44,439 bases of DNA from Syntrophomonadaceae bacterium (GCA_012719535.1 JAAYAC010000005.1:1-44439); one strand, 5' to 3'. Positions 34,856-43,071 are shown, counted from the stretch's first letter. Notes: generated by a model not told the origin, from the sequence alone. Numbers and translations are program-made.

Positions 34856-35083
34856 TTAGCTGGAGAATTCTGCCACCAGCATTCTTGCCATGTGATCCGG
34901 AATGGTCAGCCACTGAAGGGGTTCGCCAACTGTTTCCGCTACGCCGGGCAGGAATACCTGCCACCAGTAAGCTCCCTGTCTAACCAGGCACACGGCAAAG
35001 GCTTCTGTGGCTTCCAGTTGAAAAAAATCGTTCCACATCTGGTGGTCGAACACTTTGCCCAGCGTGTTCCAGGTAATCACCAT
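34856..35083 (-). CDS. Small hypothetical protein
   Basis: A possible 75-residue acidic/aromatic protein with no recognised family. Its composition (Trp, Phe, Val, no low-complexity runs) is like a real folded protein rather than an antisense artefact, and it ends one base from the converging GNAT gene. Against it, no good ribosome binding site precedes the ATG. It might be a genuine orphan or a remnant. Confidence 0.4.
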   Translation of the reverse strand: MVITWNTLGKVFDHQMWNDFFQLEATEAFAVCLVRQGAYWWQVFLPGVAETVGEPLQWLTIPDHMARMLVAEFSS

Positions 35084-35379
35084 TTTTGCGGGGTTACATG
35101 TATCTGAACTTCGTCAGAGCGAAACTGCCGGGCCAGACCACCGCCGCTACCTTTGGCAGGGAATCCCGGTGCGGCTCGACTGGCGATGGCCGGTAACGGT
35201 GGTCGAGCTGCGGGCGTCCCGGCTGTGGCCCTGCCCGTCGTGGCCCAGGAACAGCTCAAAGGCGGGCAGTGGCAAGGAAAAAATATTGGTGCAGGAAGGA
35301 AACTTCCATCGGGTTGTCTAATAATAATGCCAAGGGAGTTGTTGTCACGTTACCACTATTGAAGGGGGCAGTGGTCAGT
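35084..35379. other. Region without a convincing gene before the PPDK regulator
   Basis: About 300 bases of mostly GC-rich sequence with only short, low-complexity open frames on both strands and no matching ribosome binding sites. The last 60 bases become AT-rich and hold the GAAGGGGG ribosome binding site of the next gene. The promoter of that gene should be here but no clear one is seen. Confidence 0.5.
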
Positions 35380-36210
35380 ATGAGTACTCTGAACATTTTT
35401 GCAGTATCAGACTCCTTGGGGGAGACTGCCGAGAGGATCGGCGTAGCCTCGGCTCTTCAGTTTAATATCGAGAGAAATCTCACCAGATTTTCACGGATAG
35501 TCAGAAAGGAACAGGTTGTTGACGTTGTCAACAAGGCCAAGCAAGCTGATGCCATTATCGTCTACACCATTGTTATTCCTGAACTATCCGAATTCATGAA
35601 GAGGATCACTACGGAGCAAGGAGTAATAGCTATTGATGCTCTGCAACCGCTGCTTGATGCTATTCAGCAAAAGACAGGGCTGGAGCCGGCGCACATAACC
35701 GGCTTGACTCACCAGATGGACGAGAGGTATTTCAACAGGATGGCTGCTATTGAGTATACTTTGGCCCATGATAACGGGCAGAACCTGGACACGCTGCCAG
35801 AGGCCGATCTGATTATCCTGGGCCTGCCCAGGACCTCAAAAACGCCGTTGTCTATGTACCTGGCCAACTTGGGACTGAAGGTAGCGAACTATCCTATTAC
35901 CCGGGATACCCAGATACCGCAGGAAATCATGGACCTCAGAGGGCAGAAGCCCATGGTCGGATTGGACCTGGATATCGAGTCCCTACTGGAAATGAAGCGT
36001 GAGCTGGCCCATAAGTTTGATCCCCCCTTGAATCTGGAGTACATTGATGAGGAACTTGAAGACGTGCTGGAAAACGCTTACCGCACCTTTGCCAAGCTCA
36101 AGTGTGAGGTTATCAACGTGGCCTCCCGCGATATTGAGGAAACCGCCAACATTATTATGGAAAAGTTTAAATTCCGCATTAGGATGGCTCACATAAAACT
36201 AGAAGAATGA
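35380..36210 (+). CDS. Pyruvate, phosphate dikinase regulatory protein (DUF299)
   Basis: A bifunctional ADP-dependent kinase/phosphorylase that inactivates and reactivates pyruvate, phosphate dikinase by threonine phosphorylation. In Firmicutes this family also contains YqfL. The 276-residue protein starts FAVSDSLGETAERIG, as the family does, and has the characteristic P-loop GLPRTSKTPLSMYLANLG near 147-164, then YPITRDTQIP and the C-terminal NVASRDIEETANII. The ATG at 35380 matches the family start; an open frame extends 37 codons upstream without homology to it. The PPDK gene itself is not in the window. A bidirectional-type terminator follows. Confidence 0.95.
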   Translation: MSTLNIFAVSDSLGETAERIGVASALQFNIERNLTRFSRIVRKEQVVDVVNKAKQADAIIVYTIVIPELSEFMKRITTEQGVIAIDALQPLLDAIQQKTGLEPAHITGLTHQMDERYFNRMAAIEYTLAHDNGQNLDTLPEADLIILGLPRTSKTPLSMYLANLGLKVANYPITRDTQIPQEIMDLRGQKPMVGLDLDIESLLEMKRELAHKFDPPLNLEYIDEELEDVLENAYRTFAKLKCEVINVASRDIEETANIIMEKFKFRIRMAHIKLEE

Positions 36211-36240
36211 AAATGGAACAGAGACAGGCAGGAAAAACGA

Positions 36241-36270
36241 CAGCCCGCCCGGGTGAAAGGGTGGGCTGTT
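36241..36270. terminator. Intrinsic terminator between the PPDK regulator and the acetate transporter
   Basis: CAGCCCGCCC pairs with GGGTGGGCTG over ten base pairs (one G-U) with an eight-base loop, followed by TTTCG. It sits between converging genes and can serve the rightward transcript; the leftward strand has TTTTTCC after the stem's complement (36233-36240 region), so it may serve both. Confidence 0.75.
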
Positions 36271-36298
36271 TCGCGTTTGGTGATTAAACCGGCCAGTA

Positions 36299-36949
36299 TT
36301 ACTTGGCCCAGGGACCGAAGGGCTTGCCCACAGGCAAAACCTCCTGACCGTAATGTGTGTTCAGTACCGAGGCTGCGGAACCATAGAAAGAGAGAATGGC
36401 AATGGCCAGCTCAGACCAGGCGGCCAGCTCGTGCCAGGCTTCGCCCCCCCATCCCAGGGTGTTCATAAAAAGGCCCAGGAAGAGCAGGTCGATGAAGAAG
36501 AAAATGAAGAATAATACCTTATGGGTTCCCATCGCCCCTACTGTCATATAAACAGTGAAGATGAAATACCCCAGGAAAGCCATTCCCAGCTGTTTGGGGT
36601 CAATCGCGGCCGCAGCAGCTTGGCCGAACATTCCCAAAGAGATCATCCAGCTCATGGCCACTCCGAACCAGAAGAAACCGTATCCACAGAAGGCCGTCGC
36701 CCCAAAGGTGTTATTGTGCTTGAAGTCAAATAACCCGGCGACGAACTGAGCTGTAGCTCCCAGGAATATGGCCCAGGGAAGGATAAAGGCTGTACCCTGG
36801 GTCAGGCCCAATTTTTGCGAGGATGCTACCAGAGTAACCATAGCCAATCCCAGCAGCCCCAGAGCTGACGGGTTGGCTACAACTTCCTGCACATGACCCA
36901 CAACTGTTACTTCCTTGACTTCATTTGCCTTAGGCGCTTGGTTTTTCAT
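36299..36949 (-). CDS. GPR1/FUN34/YaaH (SatP-type) acetate/succinate transporter
   Basis: A 216-residue membrane protein with six predicted membrane helices between about residues 30 and 200. The family signature NPSALGLLGLAMVTL is near residue 26, followed by GATAQFVAGLFDFKHNNTFGATAFCGYGFFW. The family moves acetate, and in some members succinate, with protons across the cytoplasmic membrane. The ATG has GGGAGGTAAC directly before it. It is 207 bases downstream of the KaiC/PAS operon on the same strand. No strong promoter is visible in that gap, so it could be co-transcribed, which would link the signalling module to carbon supply. Confidence 0.93.
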   Translation of the reverse strand: MKNQAPKANEVKEVTVVGHVQEVVANPSALGLLGLAMVTLVASSQKLGLTQGTAFILPWAIFLGATAQFVAGLFDFKHNNTFGATAFCGYGFFWFGVAMSWMISLGMFGQAAAAAIDPKQLGMAFLGYFIFTVYMTVGAMGTHKVLFFIFFFIDLLFLGLFMNTLGWGGEAWHELAAWSELAIAILSFYGSAASVLNTHYGQEVLPVGKPFGPWAK

Positions 36950-37156
36950 GTTACCTCCCTCAACATTCTCATAAGTAGGATATCGAGTGTTAGGCCGACT
37001 ATCTCCCCCTTTCCTGCTTCCCCAACCGGCTGCGCCAAACCGTGCCGGGGGCAGCCTTTGAGAAGGTTTTCACACACCGTCAAACAATTCGCTATCGGGT
37101 GACAAACTCCTGCTTGAGACAAGACAAAATTTGAGCCGGGTGGAGCGAGAGGGGGT

Positions 37157-37684
37157 TTACCGGTAACTCGTAGCGGTCCGGGTGAAGTCGTCAAGTAGTT
37201 CCTTCATGGTAGACAGTTCCTGGCAGATGAGTTCCAGGAACTCGCGAGGTTCTCCTCCACTTTGTGCCAGTAGCTGGCACAGGCCGTAAACCACGGTGAG
37301 GGGGTTTATCATTTCTGTCAGGGTACCAACGGCCAACTGACCGACTACCGACAAGCTTTCCGCCTTTAACAGCGTTTGTTTAAGCCGGGACGTGATTGTG
37401 TCATCCCGTAGGGTGATCATAACTTGCGGGGAATTGGTTTCCAGGCTGGTGGCGGTTGCCCAATAGACTGTTCCCTGGGACCTGAGCTGAACCAGTTTCG
37501 ACTCACCGGCTGAACCCAGCAGGCTCTGTTGCGTCAGTTCCCGCAACTCTTTGTCCAGGTGGCATTCTTCTTCCTCGTCCAGGGAGTTTAACATCTGGCG
37601 CGCGGCCTCGTTGCAGTACACCAGCTCCGCATCCTGATTGTACACAATAATTCCTAGGGGAAGCTTATCCAAAATGCAAGTCAC
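37157..37684 (-). CDS. PAS protein with a degenerate histidine-kinase DHp and no ATPase domain
   Basis: A 175-residue protein. Residues about 5-100 form a PAS domain (LPLGIIVYNQDAELVYCNEAARQML). Residues about 108-170 match the DHp dimerisation helices of histidine kinases (SLSVVGQLAVGTLTEMINPLTVVYGLCQLL), but the phospho-acceptor position, normally His in AHEINNPL, is Thr123. The ATPase domain is absent altogether: the gene ends after the second helix. It cannot autophosphorylate and may act as a dimeric sensor or as a partner that captures a kinase or response regulator. The GTG start overlaps the winged-helix gene by 20 bases. It is last in the KaiC operon. Confidence 0.85.
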   Translation of the reverse strand: MTCILDKLPLGIIVYNQDAELVYCNEAARQMLNSLDEEEECHLDKELRELTQQSLLGSAGESKLVQLRSQGTVYWATATSLETNSPQVMITLRDDTITSRLKQTLLKAESLSVVGQLAVGTLTEMINPLTVVYGLCQLLAQSGGEPREFLELICQELSTMKELLDDFTRTATSYR

Positions 37685-37958
37685 CGCTGGATATGTCTCC
37701 TTTCGGCGAGGAAAACTGGTAATCTTTTACGGAGCCAAACGAGGCCTTGAGACGGTAAATTGCCCGTTCTCCCTGGCCCACCTTGGTCAAGATACCGACC
37801 TCTAGCAATTCCTTGACAACCTCGGCCACCAGCTCGGTTTCCAGAAAGAGGCGACGGGCTAGTCCTTCCAGGGTATCCCGGGTGTGAGGATTTTTTTGAA
37901 AGAAAGCTAATACTTCTATTTTACCGATCGCGCGGGAAACATCCTGGTTATCTAGCAT
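37665..37958 (-). CDS. Small winged-helix protein
   Basis: A 97-residue protein with a winged-helix fold over about residues 8-70 (IEVLAFFQKNPHTRDTLEGLARRL, VVKELLEVGILTKVGQGERAIYRL), similar to small transcriptional regulators or protein-binding winged-helix domains. The ATG at 37958 is preceded by AGGAGGA five bases upstream; a longer open frame starting further back overlaps the V4R-like gene and has no such site. It lies between the V4R-like gene and the PAS/DHp gene and is the only candidate DNA-binding protein of this operon. Whether it binds DNA is not shown by sequence alone. Confidence 0.8.
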   Translation of the reverse strand: MLDNQDVSRAIGKIEVLAFFQKNPHTRDTLEGLARRLFLETELVAEVVKELLEVGILTKVGQGERAIYRLKASFGSVKDYQFSSPKGDISSGDLHFG

Positions 37959-37968
37959 GACAGTCCTC

Positions 37969-38946
37969 CTAGAGGTGTTTGGGCAGTACCACAAATTCGC
38001 AGCAACTGTTTCCCAGGGCTTCACATTCCATCTCTTCGCATTCCATCTCCATGTTCCAGGCCCGGCTGAAGTACGCGGCCAGCCTACCCCGGGCGCTGTC
38101 GCAAGTCATATGAGGTGTAAGGAAGAGATTATGCTTAAGAAACATCTCGGCCATGTATGAGCCGTAACCCCGAATCCGTGCCCTCTTATTAATTTCATCA
38201 AATTCCACTATCTCGTAGCGAATGACTCCCAGGTAATTGGTATGCTGCAGCAGCCACTCGATCAGCTCGCGCTTGTCGGGATAGCGAGGGTCAACCCGGT
38301 CATACTCTACCAGGCTAGCACTGTAACTGGATTGGTAAAGGACCTGGGGGAGGATCTGGGGCGCATACTGGTAGATGGCCTTCAACAGGTAGCCGTAGGT
38401 ATTAGTAGAAACCACCACGGCACGTTCGCCGGCAATGGTGATGCGGTCTCCTTTCCGAGCCAGGATGTTGTCAGCCAGCCCGGCCGGGGAAATGTAACCT
38501 ATGGAGGAATTCCCCTCCGAATTGATGGTCATCTCGACCTGATAAGGTTGGTCAGTCAAATGGGATACTACCCACTTGCAGCTGACCATGCGAGGGCAGA
38601 CAAAGGGAAGCCCTTCTTCCCGTGCTGTGGTGCAGTACTCCAGGTAAATGCACCCCTGGCGCTGGATTTCGACGCGCAGCCGGTCCCCTTCTTCCTGGAA
38701 CCGGTAGTGATGCTTGTTAACAAATCCCTGGGCATCCATGACGTCGATCCAGGCACGGCAAATATCTGCGGGTCGTTTCGAAGCGGGGGTGAAAAGATGT
38801 CTAAACTTACGAAACATCCTTTCCACCATCATCTCGGTTGACAGTTCTATCCAGTAATCTCCGCCCATGGGAACCTGGCTGGTAACCTGGCTCATTCCCA
38901 GGTAAATGTTGTTCAACATGGCATACAGAAAATCGGTGTTTGACAT
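37969..38946 (-). CDS. V4R-like sensory protein
   Basis: A 325-residue cytoplasmic protein. The second half (about 190-325) ends with the cysteine pattern CEEMECEALGNSCCEFVVLP, like the V4R (4-vinyl reductase-type) small-molecule binding domain. The first half also has a Cys-rich segment (CIYLEYCTTAREEGLPFVCPRMVSCKW near 94-120), which suggests a related domain or a metal or iron-sulfur site. V4R domains bind hydrocarbon-type or tetrapyrrole-related ligands, sometimes with metal. Its ATG is four bases after the single-KaiC gene, and GGGGGTAG precedes it. It is most likely the input sensor of the KaiC operon. Confidence 0.75.
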   Translation of the reverse strand: MSNTDFLYAMLNNIYLGMSQVTSQVPMGGDYWIELSTEMMVERMFRKFRHLFTPASKRPADICRAWIDVMDAQGFVNKHHYRFQEEGDRLRVEIQRQGCIYLEYCTTAREEGLPFVCPRMVSCKWVVSHLTDQPYQVEMTINSEGNSSIGYISPAGLADNILARKGDRITIAGERAVVVSTNTYGYLLKAIYQYAPQILPQVLYQSSYSASLVEYDRVDPRYPDKRELIEWLLQHTNYLGVIRYEIVEFDEINKRARIRGYGSYMAEMFLKHNLFLTPHMTCDSARGRLAAYFSRAWNMEMECEEMECEALGNSCCEFVVLPKHL

Positions 38947-38950
38947 GTGT

Positions 38951-39664
38951 CTACCCCCATAGTTCTTGTATTATCACAACCCCTATCTTATCGGCGATAG
39001 TATAGAAAAGCTGCGAGGAATCAAATTTGCCGCTCTTCAGTTTACCCACATGAAGTGCCCGCATCGGGCGTTCCGGTGACCCCGCATAGTACATCTTGAC
39101 GATGACATCATAAAGGTGAGAGGACACTTTGAACGCTGTATCATCGATCACCTCATCTACGATAAGATCCATGGTCAGGATGTCCTCCTTCTTGCGCAGT
39201 TTGAGACGGTACCGGTGAAACTCGAGGATTTCCTGACTGTCACGCCCCAACAAGAGGGTGGAGAGGCTGTCTACCACTAGCCGCAGAGGCTTGCCGGCTG
39301 CGGCTTTAATCACCCGGTTTTCCAGGGCCAGGTACTTCTCCAGGGGATCATCGCCGGCGAAATGGTATTTTTCCGTCGGCTCCAGGCTGTAGGCGTCCAC
39401 GAAGACCAGGCGGTCGGTTTCTTCAAAGGGCAGGGGATGCAGTCCGTATTGCTTGAGGGTTTGCCGGACCGCATGGGGGGATTCGTCGCAGCAGACGTAT
39501 ATACACGTATCTTTACAGCCCAGGCCTTCTTTGATGAACTGAGCCGCCAACACCGTTTTGCCCACCCCGCTATCGCCCCTGATCATGATCTGAGAGCCAT
39601 AAGCCATACCTTCCCCGATGATCTTGTCTACACCGCTTATCCCGAAATAACCTGATTTCTGCAC
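38951..39664 (-). CDS. Single-domain KaiC-like RecA-superfamily ATPase
   Basis: A 237-residue P-loop ATPase of the KaiC/RadA group: FGISGVDKIIGEGM, Walker A GDSGVGKTV at residues 30-38, the segment CCDESPH where KaiC has the catalytic EE (here Asp-Glu), and Walker B LRLVVDSLSTLLL near 120. The C-terminus has LHVGKLKSGKFDSS, the end-of-domain loop that acts in KaiC-like proteins. The start is GTG at 39664 with GGAAGGAG upstream, three bases after the stop of the double-KaiC gene; a longer open frame overlapping that gene is not used. Function unknown; probably forms hexamers with or beside the double KaiC. Confidence 0.88.
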   Translation of the reverse strand: MQKSGYFGISGVDKIIGEGMAYGSQIMIRGDSGVGKTVLAAQFIKEGLGCKDTCIYVCCDESPHAVRQTLKQYGLHPLPFEETDRLVFVDAYSLEPTEKYHFAGDDPLEKYLALENRVIKAAAGKPLRLVVDSLSTLLLGRDSQEILEFHRYRLKLRKKEDILTMDLIVDEVIDDTAFKVSSHLYDVIVKMYYAGSPERPMRALHVGKLKSGKFDSSQLFYTIADKIGVVIIQELWG

Positions 39665-39666
39665 GT

Positions 39667-41070
39667 TTATCTCCTTCCCAACCGGCGGAAGATCTCCATA
39701 CCCCGCTCGGAAATTTCTGCTCGGTGAGTCCCCGGGGTAAATTTTCCGCCTTTCATCTTGGTAACTTCCAGCAGCCACTTACGCCTGCCTTTTTCCACGG
39801 TCGTTGAAAGGCAGATTTCTCCCTGGACCAGTGGTTTAATAACACTTGTCAGGTAAGACGCCGGAGGCACGGTATCGTAACTCAGAATTGCCAGGGTTGT
39901 ACAACCCGTTTGGTTAAGGGCGCGGAACAGGTCGCGAAGGTACCCTTTTAAAACCAGTGGGTTTTCCACCACTTCAGCAAAACTATTGACAGAATCGATT
40001 ACCAGCCGCCGGATAGAGTTCTGCCTAACCATGGTGGTAATCTCCGCGATAACCTCCTCCGGCTCGGTACCACCGAAAAACTTGTCAAAAACCAGGATGT
40101 CTCCGTTGGTTAATGCCTCCGCCAGCTCGCCAAAATCAAAAGTTTTAGCATAAACCTGCAGGAAAGCGGTACTTTCCTCGGTAGATAACAACAGCCCTCG
40201 TTCCCCCCGCCGGGCACCTTCCAAAAGGTAGTGCAGGCCAGCCACGGTCTTGCCGGTGCCCGAATCGCCTTCCACCGTAACCGTAGTACCGCGAAGGAGT
40301 CCACCCGACAGAATACCGTCAAGACCCGCAATACCAGTACTCACCTTTTCCGGCAAAGGCATGGGTGGCTCGGACACGGATTGCTGCATACCGGAAAGCC
40401 CGGCCCGCAGTATCTTTATGCCGTCGGAGCCAAACTTGAAAGCGTGTCTACCAGTAATAAAATCCTGTCCCCGCGATTTCATTATCTCCAGATAACGTCG
40501 GCGCCGACTGGGAGATTCCATAAAGTACAGGCTAATAACCGTATCTACCACATATTCCACAAAAGAAACTTGGTTGTTGGTGTGGTCGTCCGCCTCACGT
40601 ATCAATATCGAGGTCAATCCCAGCCTTTTCAGGCCGCTGCACACACTGTACACCATGCGTCGCTGCTGGCTTTCATCGCTGATAGTCATGCTTAACTGGG
40701 TAACGCTATCAAGGACCAGCCGCCTAGCCCCTATTTCCTGAACGAGATCGTCCAGCAATCCCGCCGCTGGATCCAACACCACGTCCGGCGAGGTACAGAC
40801 CGTCCTCAGCAAACCTCGTTTTTCGAGCTCCGGCAGATCCCAACCGTAGTTGGCAGCATCCCGGTAAATCTGCTCCGGGAACTCCTCAAAAGTTATAATA
40901 ATACCTGGTTCATTCGCCTGCACTATCCCTCTATAGATAAACTCCACACCCAAGGTGGTCTTGCCTGTGCCGGGGACTCCCTTCACTAGTATGGTGCTGT
41001 TACGATGAAAACCACCATATAGCAGCTCGTCAAGGCCAGCTATACACGATTTCACCAGCAAGCTTTTCAC
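39667..41070 (-). CDS. Double-domain KaiC-like ATPase
   Basis: A 467-residue protein with two tandem KaiC/RadA-type domains, the layout of the cyanobacterial clock protein KaiC, although kaiA and kaiB are absent here. Domain 1 has Walker A GVPGTGKTT (31-39), the EE pair in TFEEFPE (62-63) and Walker B RRLVLDSVTQL. Domain 2 has Walker A GDSGTGKTV (268-276), the EE pair in STEES and Walker B RRLVIDSVNSF. The C-terminal VTKMKGGKFTPGTHRAEI loop matches the KaiC end motif. It is first in the operon, with a sigmaA-like promoter about 50 bases upstream of the ATG. In other bacteria such KaiC-like proteins take part in stress or timing pathways; here the role is unknown. Confidence 0.93.
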   Translation of the reverse strand: MKSLLVKSCIAGLDELLYGGFHRNSTILVKGVPGTGKTTLGVEFIYRGIVQANEPGIIITFEEFPEQIYRDAANYGWDLPELEKRGLLRTVCTSPDVVLDPAAGLLDDLVQEIGARRLVLDSVTQLSMTISDESQQRRMVYSVCSGLKRLGLTSILIREADDHTNNQVSFVEYVVDTVISLYFMESPSRRRRYLEIMKSRGQDFITGRHAFKFGSDGIKILRAGLSGMQQSVSEPPMPLPEKVSTGIAGLDGILSGGLLRGTTVTVEGDSGTGKTVAGLHYLLEGARRGERGLLLSTEESTAFLQVYAKTFDFGELAEALTNGDILVFDKFFGGTEPEEVIAEITTMVRQNSIRRLVIDSVNSFAEVVENPLVLKGYLRDLFRALNQTGCTTLAILSYDTVPPASYLTSVIKPLVQGEICLSTTVEKGRRKWLLEVTKMKGGKFTPGTHRAEISERGMEIFRRLGRR

Positions 41071-41125
41071 TTAGCTCATCTCGCCTTCTCAATACCTTAC
41101 GGTAACATTAATAGACATCCGTGGC

Positions 41126-41153
41126 ATTCTAAAGCAATTACCAAGCCAGTCAA
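41126..41153 (-). promoter_or_regulatory. SigmaA-type promoter of the KaiC operon
   Basis: Read leftwards: TTGACT (-35), 16-base spacer, TAGAAT (-10). The -35 matches five of six consensus bases and the -10 matches five of six. The start site would be about 50 bases upstream of the double-KaiC ATG. Confidence 0.65.
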
Positions 41154-41220
41154 GGATAATACTAGTAACCATATTTCAACATTATTGGCAAATATCCTTC
41201 CTTCTTACGTAAAATTTTTG

Positions 41221-41243
41221 AGCAAGCAGGGACGGTTCTTGCT
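41221..41243. repeat. Short palindromic repeat, GGGACGGTTCT core (copy 2)
   Basis: AGCAAG and CTTGCT form the arms of a palindrome around GGGACGGTTCT (41229-41239). The core is identical to that at 4283-4293, but the arms differ in sequence while remaining complementary. Confidence 0.6.
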
Positions 41244-41357
41244 TCTGATTTTCTGCGCAAACCCGCATGCTGGTGGTGCCGATCTATAGAACTGGTATGG
41301 AAAAAGTTTTCACTATATGTACCGTAAGGGACAATGTATACTAGTTCATAGACTGCG

Positions 41358-41384
41358 GGGCTTGCTATAAGCCCTCACATTTTT
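41358..41384 (+). terminator. Hairpin with T-run in the glgP leader (possible attenuator)
   Basis: GGGCTT-GCTAT-AAGCCC is followed after five bases by TTTTT. It lies between a possible -10 (TATACT) and the glgP ribosome binding site, so it could attenuate glgP transcription or simply terminate something upstream. Confidence 0.45.
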
Positions 41385-41424
41385 CTGTATTTATTTGTCT
41401 ATTCTATGGAGGAGAGGAGAGCGC

Positions 41425-43071
41425 ATGTCGGTAGAGAGAAGACTGCCGCGGGTGGCCTATTTCTGCATGGAATACGGCCTGCACGAAGAGTTTGCCATCT
41501 ACTCGGGAGGATTGGGAATCCTGGCCGGTGACCACCTGAAATCGGCCCGGGACCAGGGGATGCCCCTGATAGGTATAGGACTGCTGTGGAGACAGGGGTA
41601 TACCTGGCAGTTGATTGATGATAGCGGGCGTCCGTATGATGTGTTTCCCACCTATGCTTACGATTTTCTTCAAGATACCGGGGTGAAGATCACCGTTGAT
41701 ATTCGGGGGAAGGTTACACACTGCAAGGTCTGGATGGTAGACAAGTACGGAAATGCTCCCCTTTATCTCCTTGACCCTAACGTTCCTGAAAACGAGGAGC
41801 GGGAAAAATGGATTAACTTCAAACTCTACGGGGGTGACGCAGAGGCCCGGGTTGCCCAGGAAATGCTGCTGGGTATTGGAGGTGTGCGGGCGCTGCGCGC
41901 TCTGGGAGTTGAAGTGGATATTTATCATTTCAACGAAGGACACGCCGTTTTTGCCGGGACGGAGTTGCTTAGAGAGAAAATGGTCGGGGGCATGGGCTTT
42001 GAAGACGCCTGGAGGGAGGTGCGGCGGCAGATAGTATTCACCACGCACACCCCGGTTCCCGCTGGAAACGAGTCTCACCAACACGACTTGTTGCAGCATA
42101 TGGGCGCTTACAATGGTTTAGGCTACGAGCAGATGAAAAGGCTGGGCGGGGACCCGTTTGGAATGACCGTTGCCGGTCTCCGCTTAGCCCGTATTGCCAA
42201 TGCTGTATCTGAATTACACGGCAAGACCTCTCGCAACATGTGGGGGGATGTTGAAGGTGCCGCACCGATAATTCACGTTACCAATGGAGTTCACCGTGGC
42301 ACCTGGCAAAATGACGGCATCAGGAAAGCGTACGAAGAGAACGGGGACCTGTGGACTGAACACCAGCGGGCCAAGCAAGAACTTATCCAGGAGATTGGGA
42401 TGCGAACCAGCATATGGCTGAACCAGGACGCTCTACTGGTGGGCTTTGCCCGCCGAGCGGCCCCTTACAAAAGGAGTGACTTGATCCTGGACAAGCCGGA
42501 TATTGTTGAACCGTTACTGGTTTCGGGTAAGCTCCAAATAGTGTTTTCCGGGAAGGCCCACCCGCAGGACGGGAAGGGCAAGGAAATCATTTCCCACCTG
42601 GTAGCGGCAGCCCGGCGTTACCCACACAGTGTGGTTTACCTGGAGAACTATGATATGAGGCTGGGGCGGCTGTTAACCAGTGGTTGTGACGTGTGGCTCA
42701 ACAATCCTCGTCGTCCTCAGGAGGCGAGCGGGACCTCAGGCATGAAAGCTGCCATGAACGGAGTATTGAATCTCAGTATTCTGGATGGCTGGTGGCCGGA
42801 AGGTTGCCAGCATGGAGTCAACGGCTGGCAGTTCGGCGATGGATACGAGGGGCCGGAGCAAGACGAGCATGACCTCAACGCACTCTACCATGTGTTGCTA
42901 AGTGAGGTTCTCCCCACCTACTACGGTGACCGGCGCAGATGGGTGACGATGATGAAGGCCAGTATAGAGATGTCGGTGGGGAAATTCTCCAGTGAGCGCA
43001 TGCTTCAGGATTACTACCGGCTAGTCTATCAAAAAAATGACCCGGCCGGGGAGGCTACAGGCGACAACTAA
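41425..43071 (+). CDS. glgP: Alpha-glucan phosphorylase, short (archaeal-type) form
   Basis: A GT35-family enzyme that phosphorolyses glycogen or maltodextrin to glucose-1-phosphate with a PLP cofactor. At 548 residues it is the short form rather than the ~800-residue classical enzyme. Motifs: AYFCMEYGLHEEFAIYSGGLGILAGDHLK near the start, TTHTPVPAGNE near 212, and RRPQEASGTSGMKAAMNG with the PLP-binding Lys441, followed by LSILDGWWPEG. The ATG at 41425 has GAGGAGAG upstream; the ATG at 41395 precedes that site and is less likely. It stands alone, divergent from the KaiC operon, with no other glycogen genes nearby. Confidence 0.93.
   Translation: MSVERRLPRVAYFCMEYGLHEEFAIYSGGLGILAGDHLKSARDQGMPLIGIGLLWRQGYTWQLIDDSGRPYDVFPTYAYDFLQDTGVKITVDIRGKVTHCKVWMVDKYGNAPLYLLDPNVPENEEREKWINFKLYGGDAEARVAQEMLLGIGGVRALRALGVEVDIYHFNEGHAVFAGTELLREKMVGGMGFEDAWREVRRQIVFTTHTPVPAGNESHQHDLLQHMGAYNGLGYEQMKRLGGDPFGMTVAGLRLARIANAVSELHGKTSRNMWGDVEGAAPIIHVTNGVHRGTWQNDGIRKAYEENGDLWTEHQRAKQELIQEIGMRTSIWLNQDALLVGFARRAAPYKRSDLILDKPDIVEPLLVSGKLQIVFSGKAHPQDGKGKEIISHLVAAARRYPHSVVYLENYDMRLGRLLTSGCDVWLNNPRRPQEASGTSGMKAAMNGVLNLSILDGWWPEGCQHGVNGWQFGDGYEGPEQDEHDLNALYHVLLSEVLPTYYGDRRRWVTMMKASIEMSVGKFSSERMLQDYYRLVYQKNDPAGEATGDN

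Larger units (their letters stand above)
41071..41424. other. Divergent intergenic region between the KaiC operon and glgP
   Basis: No gene is seen in these 354 bases. The stretch holds the leftward promoter of the KaiC operon (41126-41153), copy 2 of the GGGACGGTTCT repeat (41221-41243), a possible rightward -10 TATACT near 41337-41342 and a hairpin with T-run before glgP (41358-41384). Confidence 0.6.

Noticed and set aside
35077-35362. Short open frames on both strands before the PPDK regulator
   Set aside because: They are low-complexity (Ala, Gly, Pro, Arg rich), mutually overlapping and lack ribosome binding sites.
39665-39778. N-terminal extension of the single KaiC gene overlapping the double KaiC
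   Set aside because: A GTG with an excellent ribosome binding site lies just after the upstream stop and matches the family start; the 38-residue extension has no KaiC similarity.
39667-41070. A cyanobacterial-type circadian clock
   Set aside because: The double KaiC layout is present, but kaiA and kaiB are missing, so a true Kai oscillator cannot be claimed.
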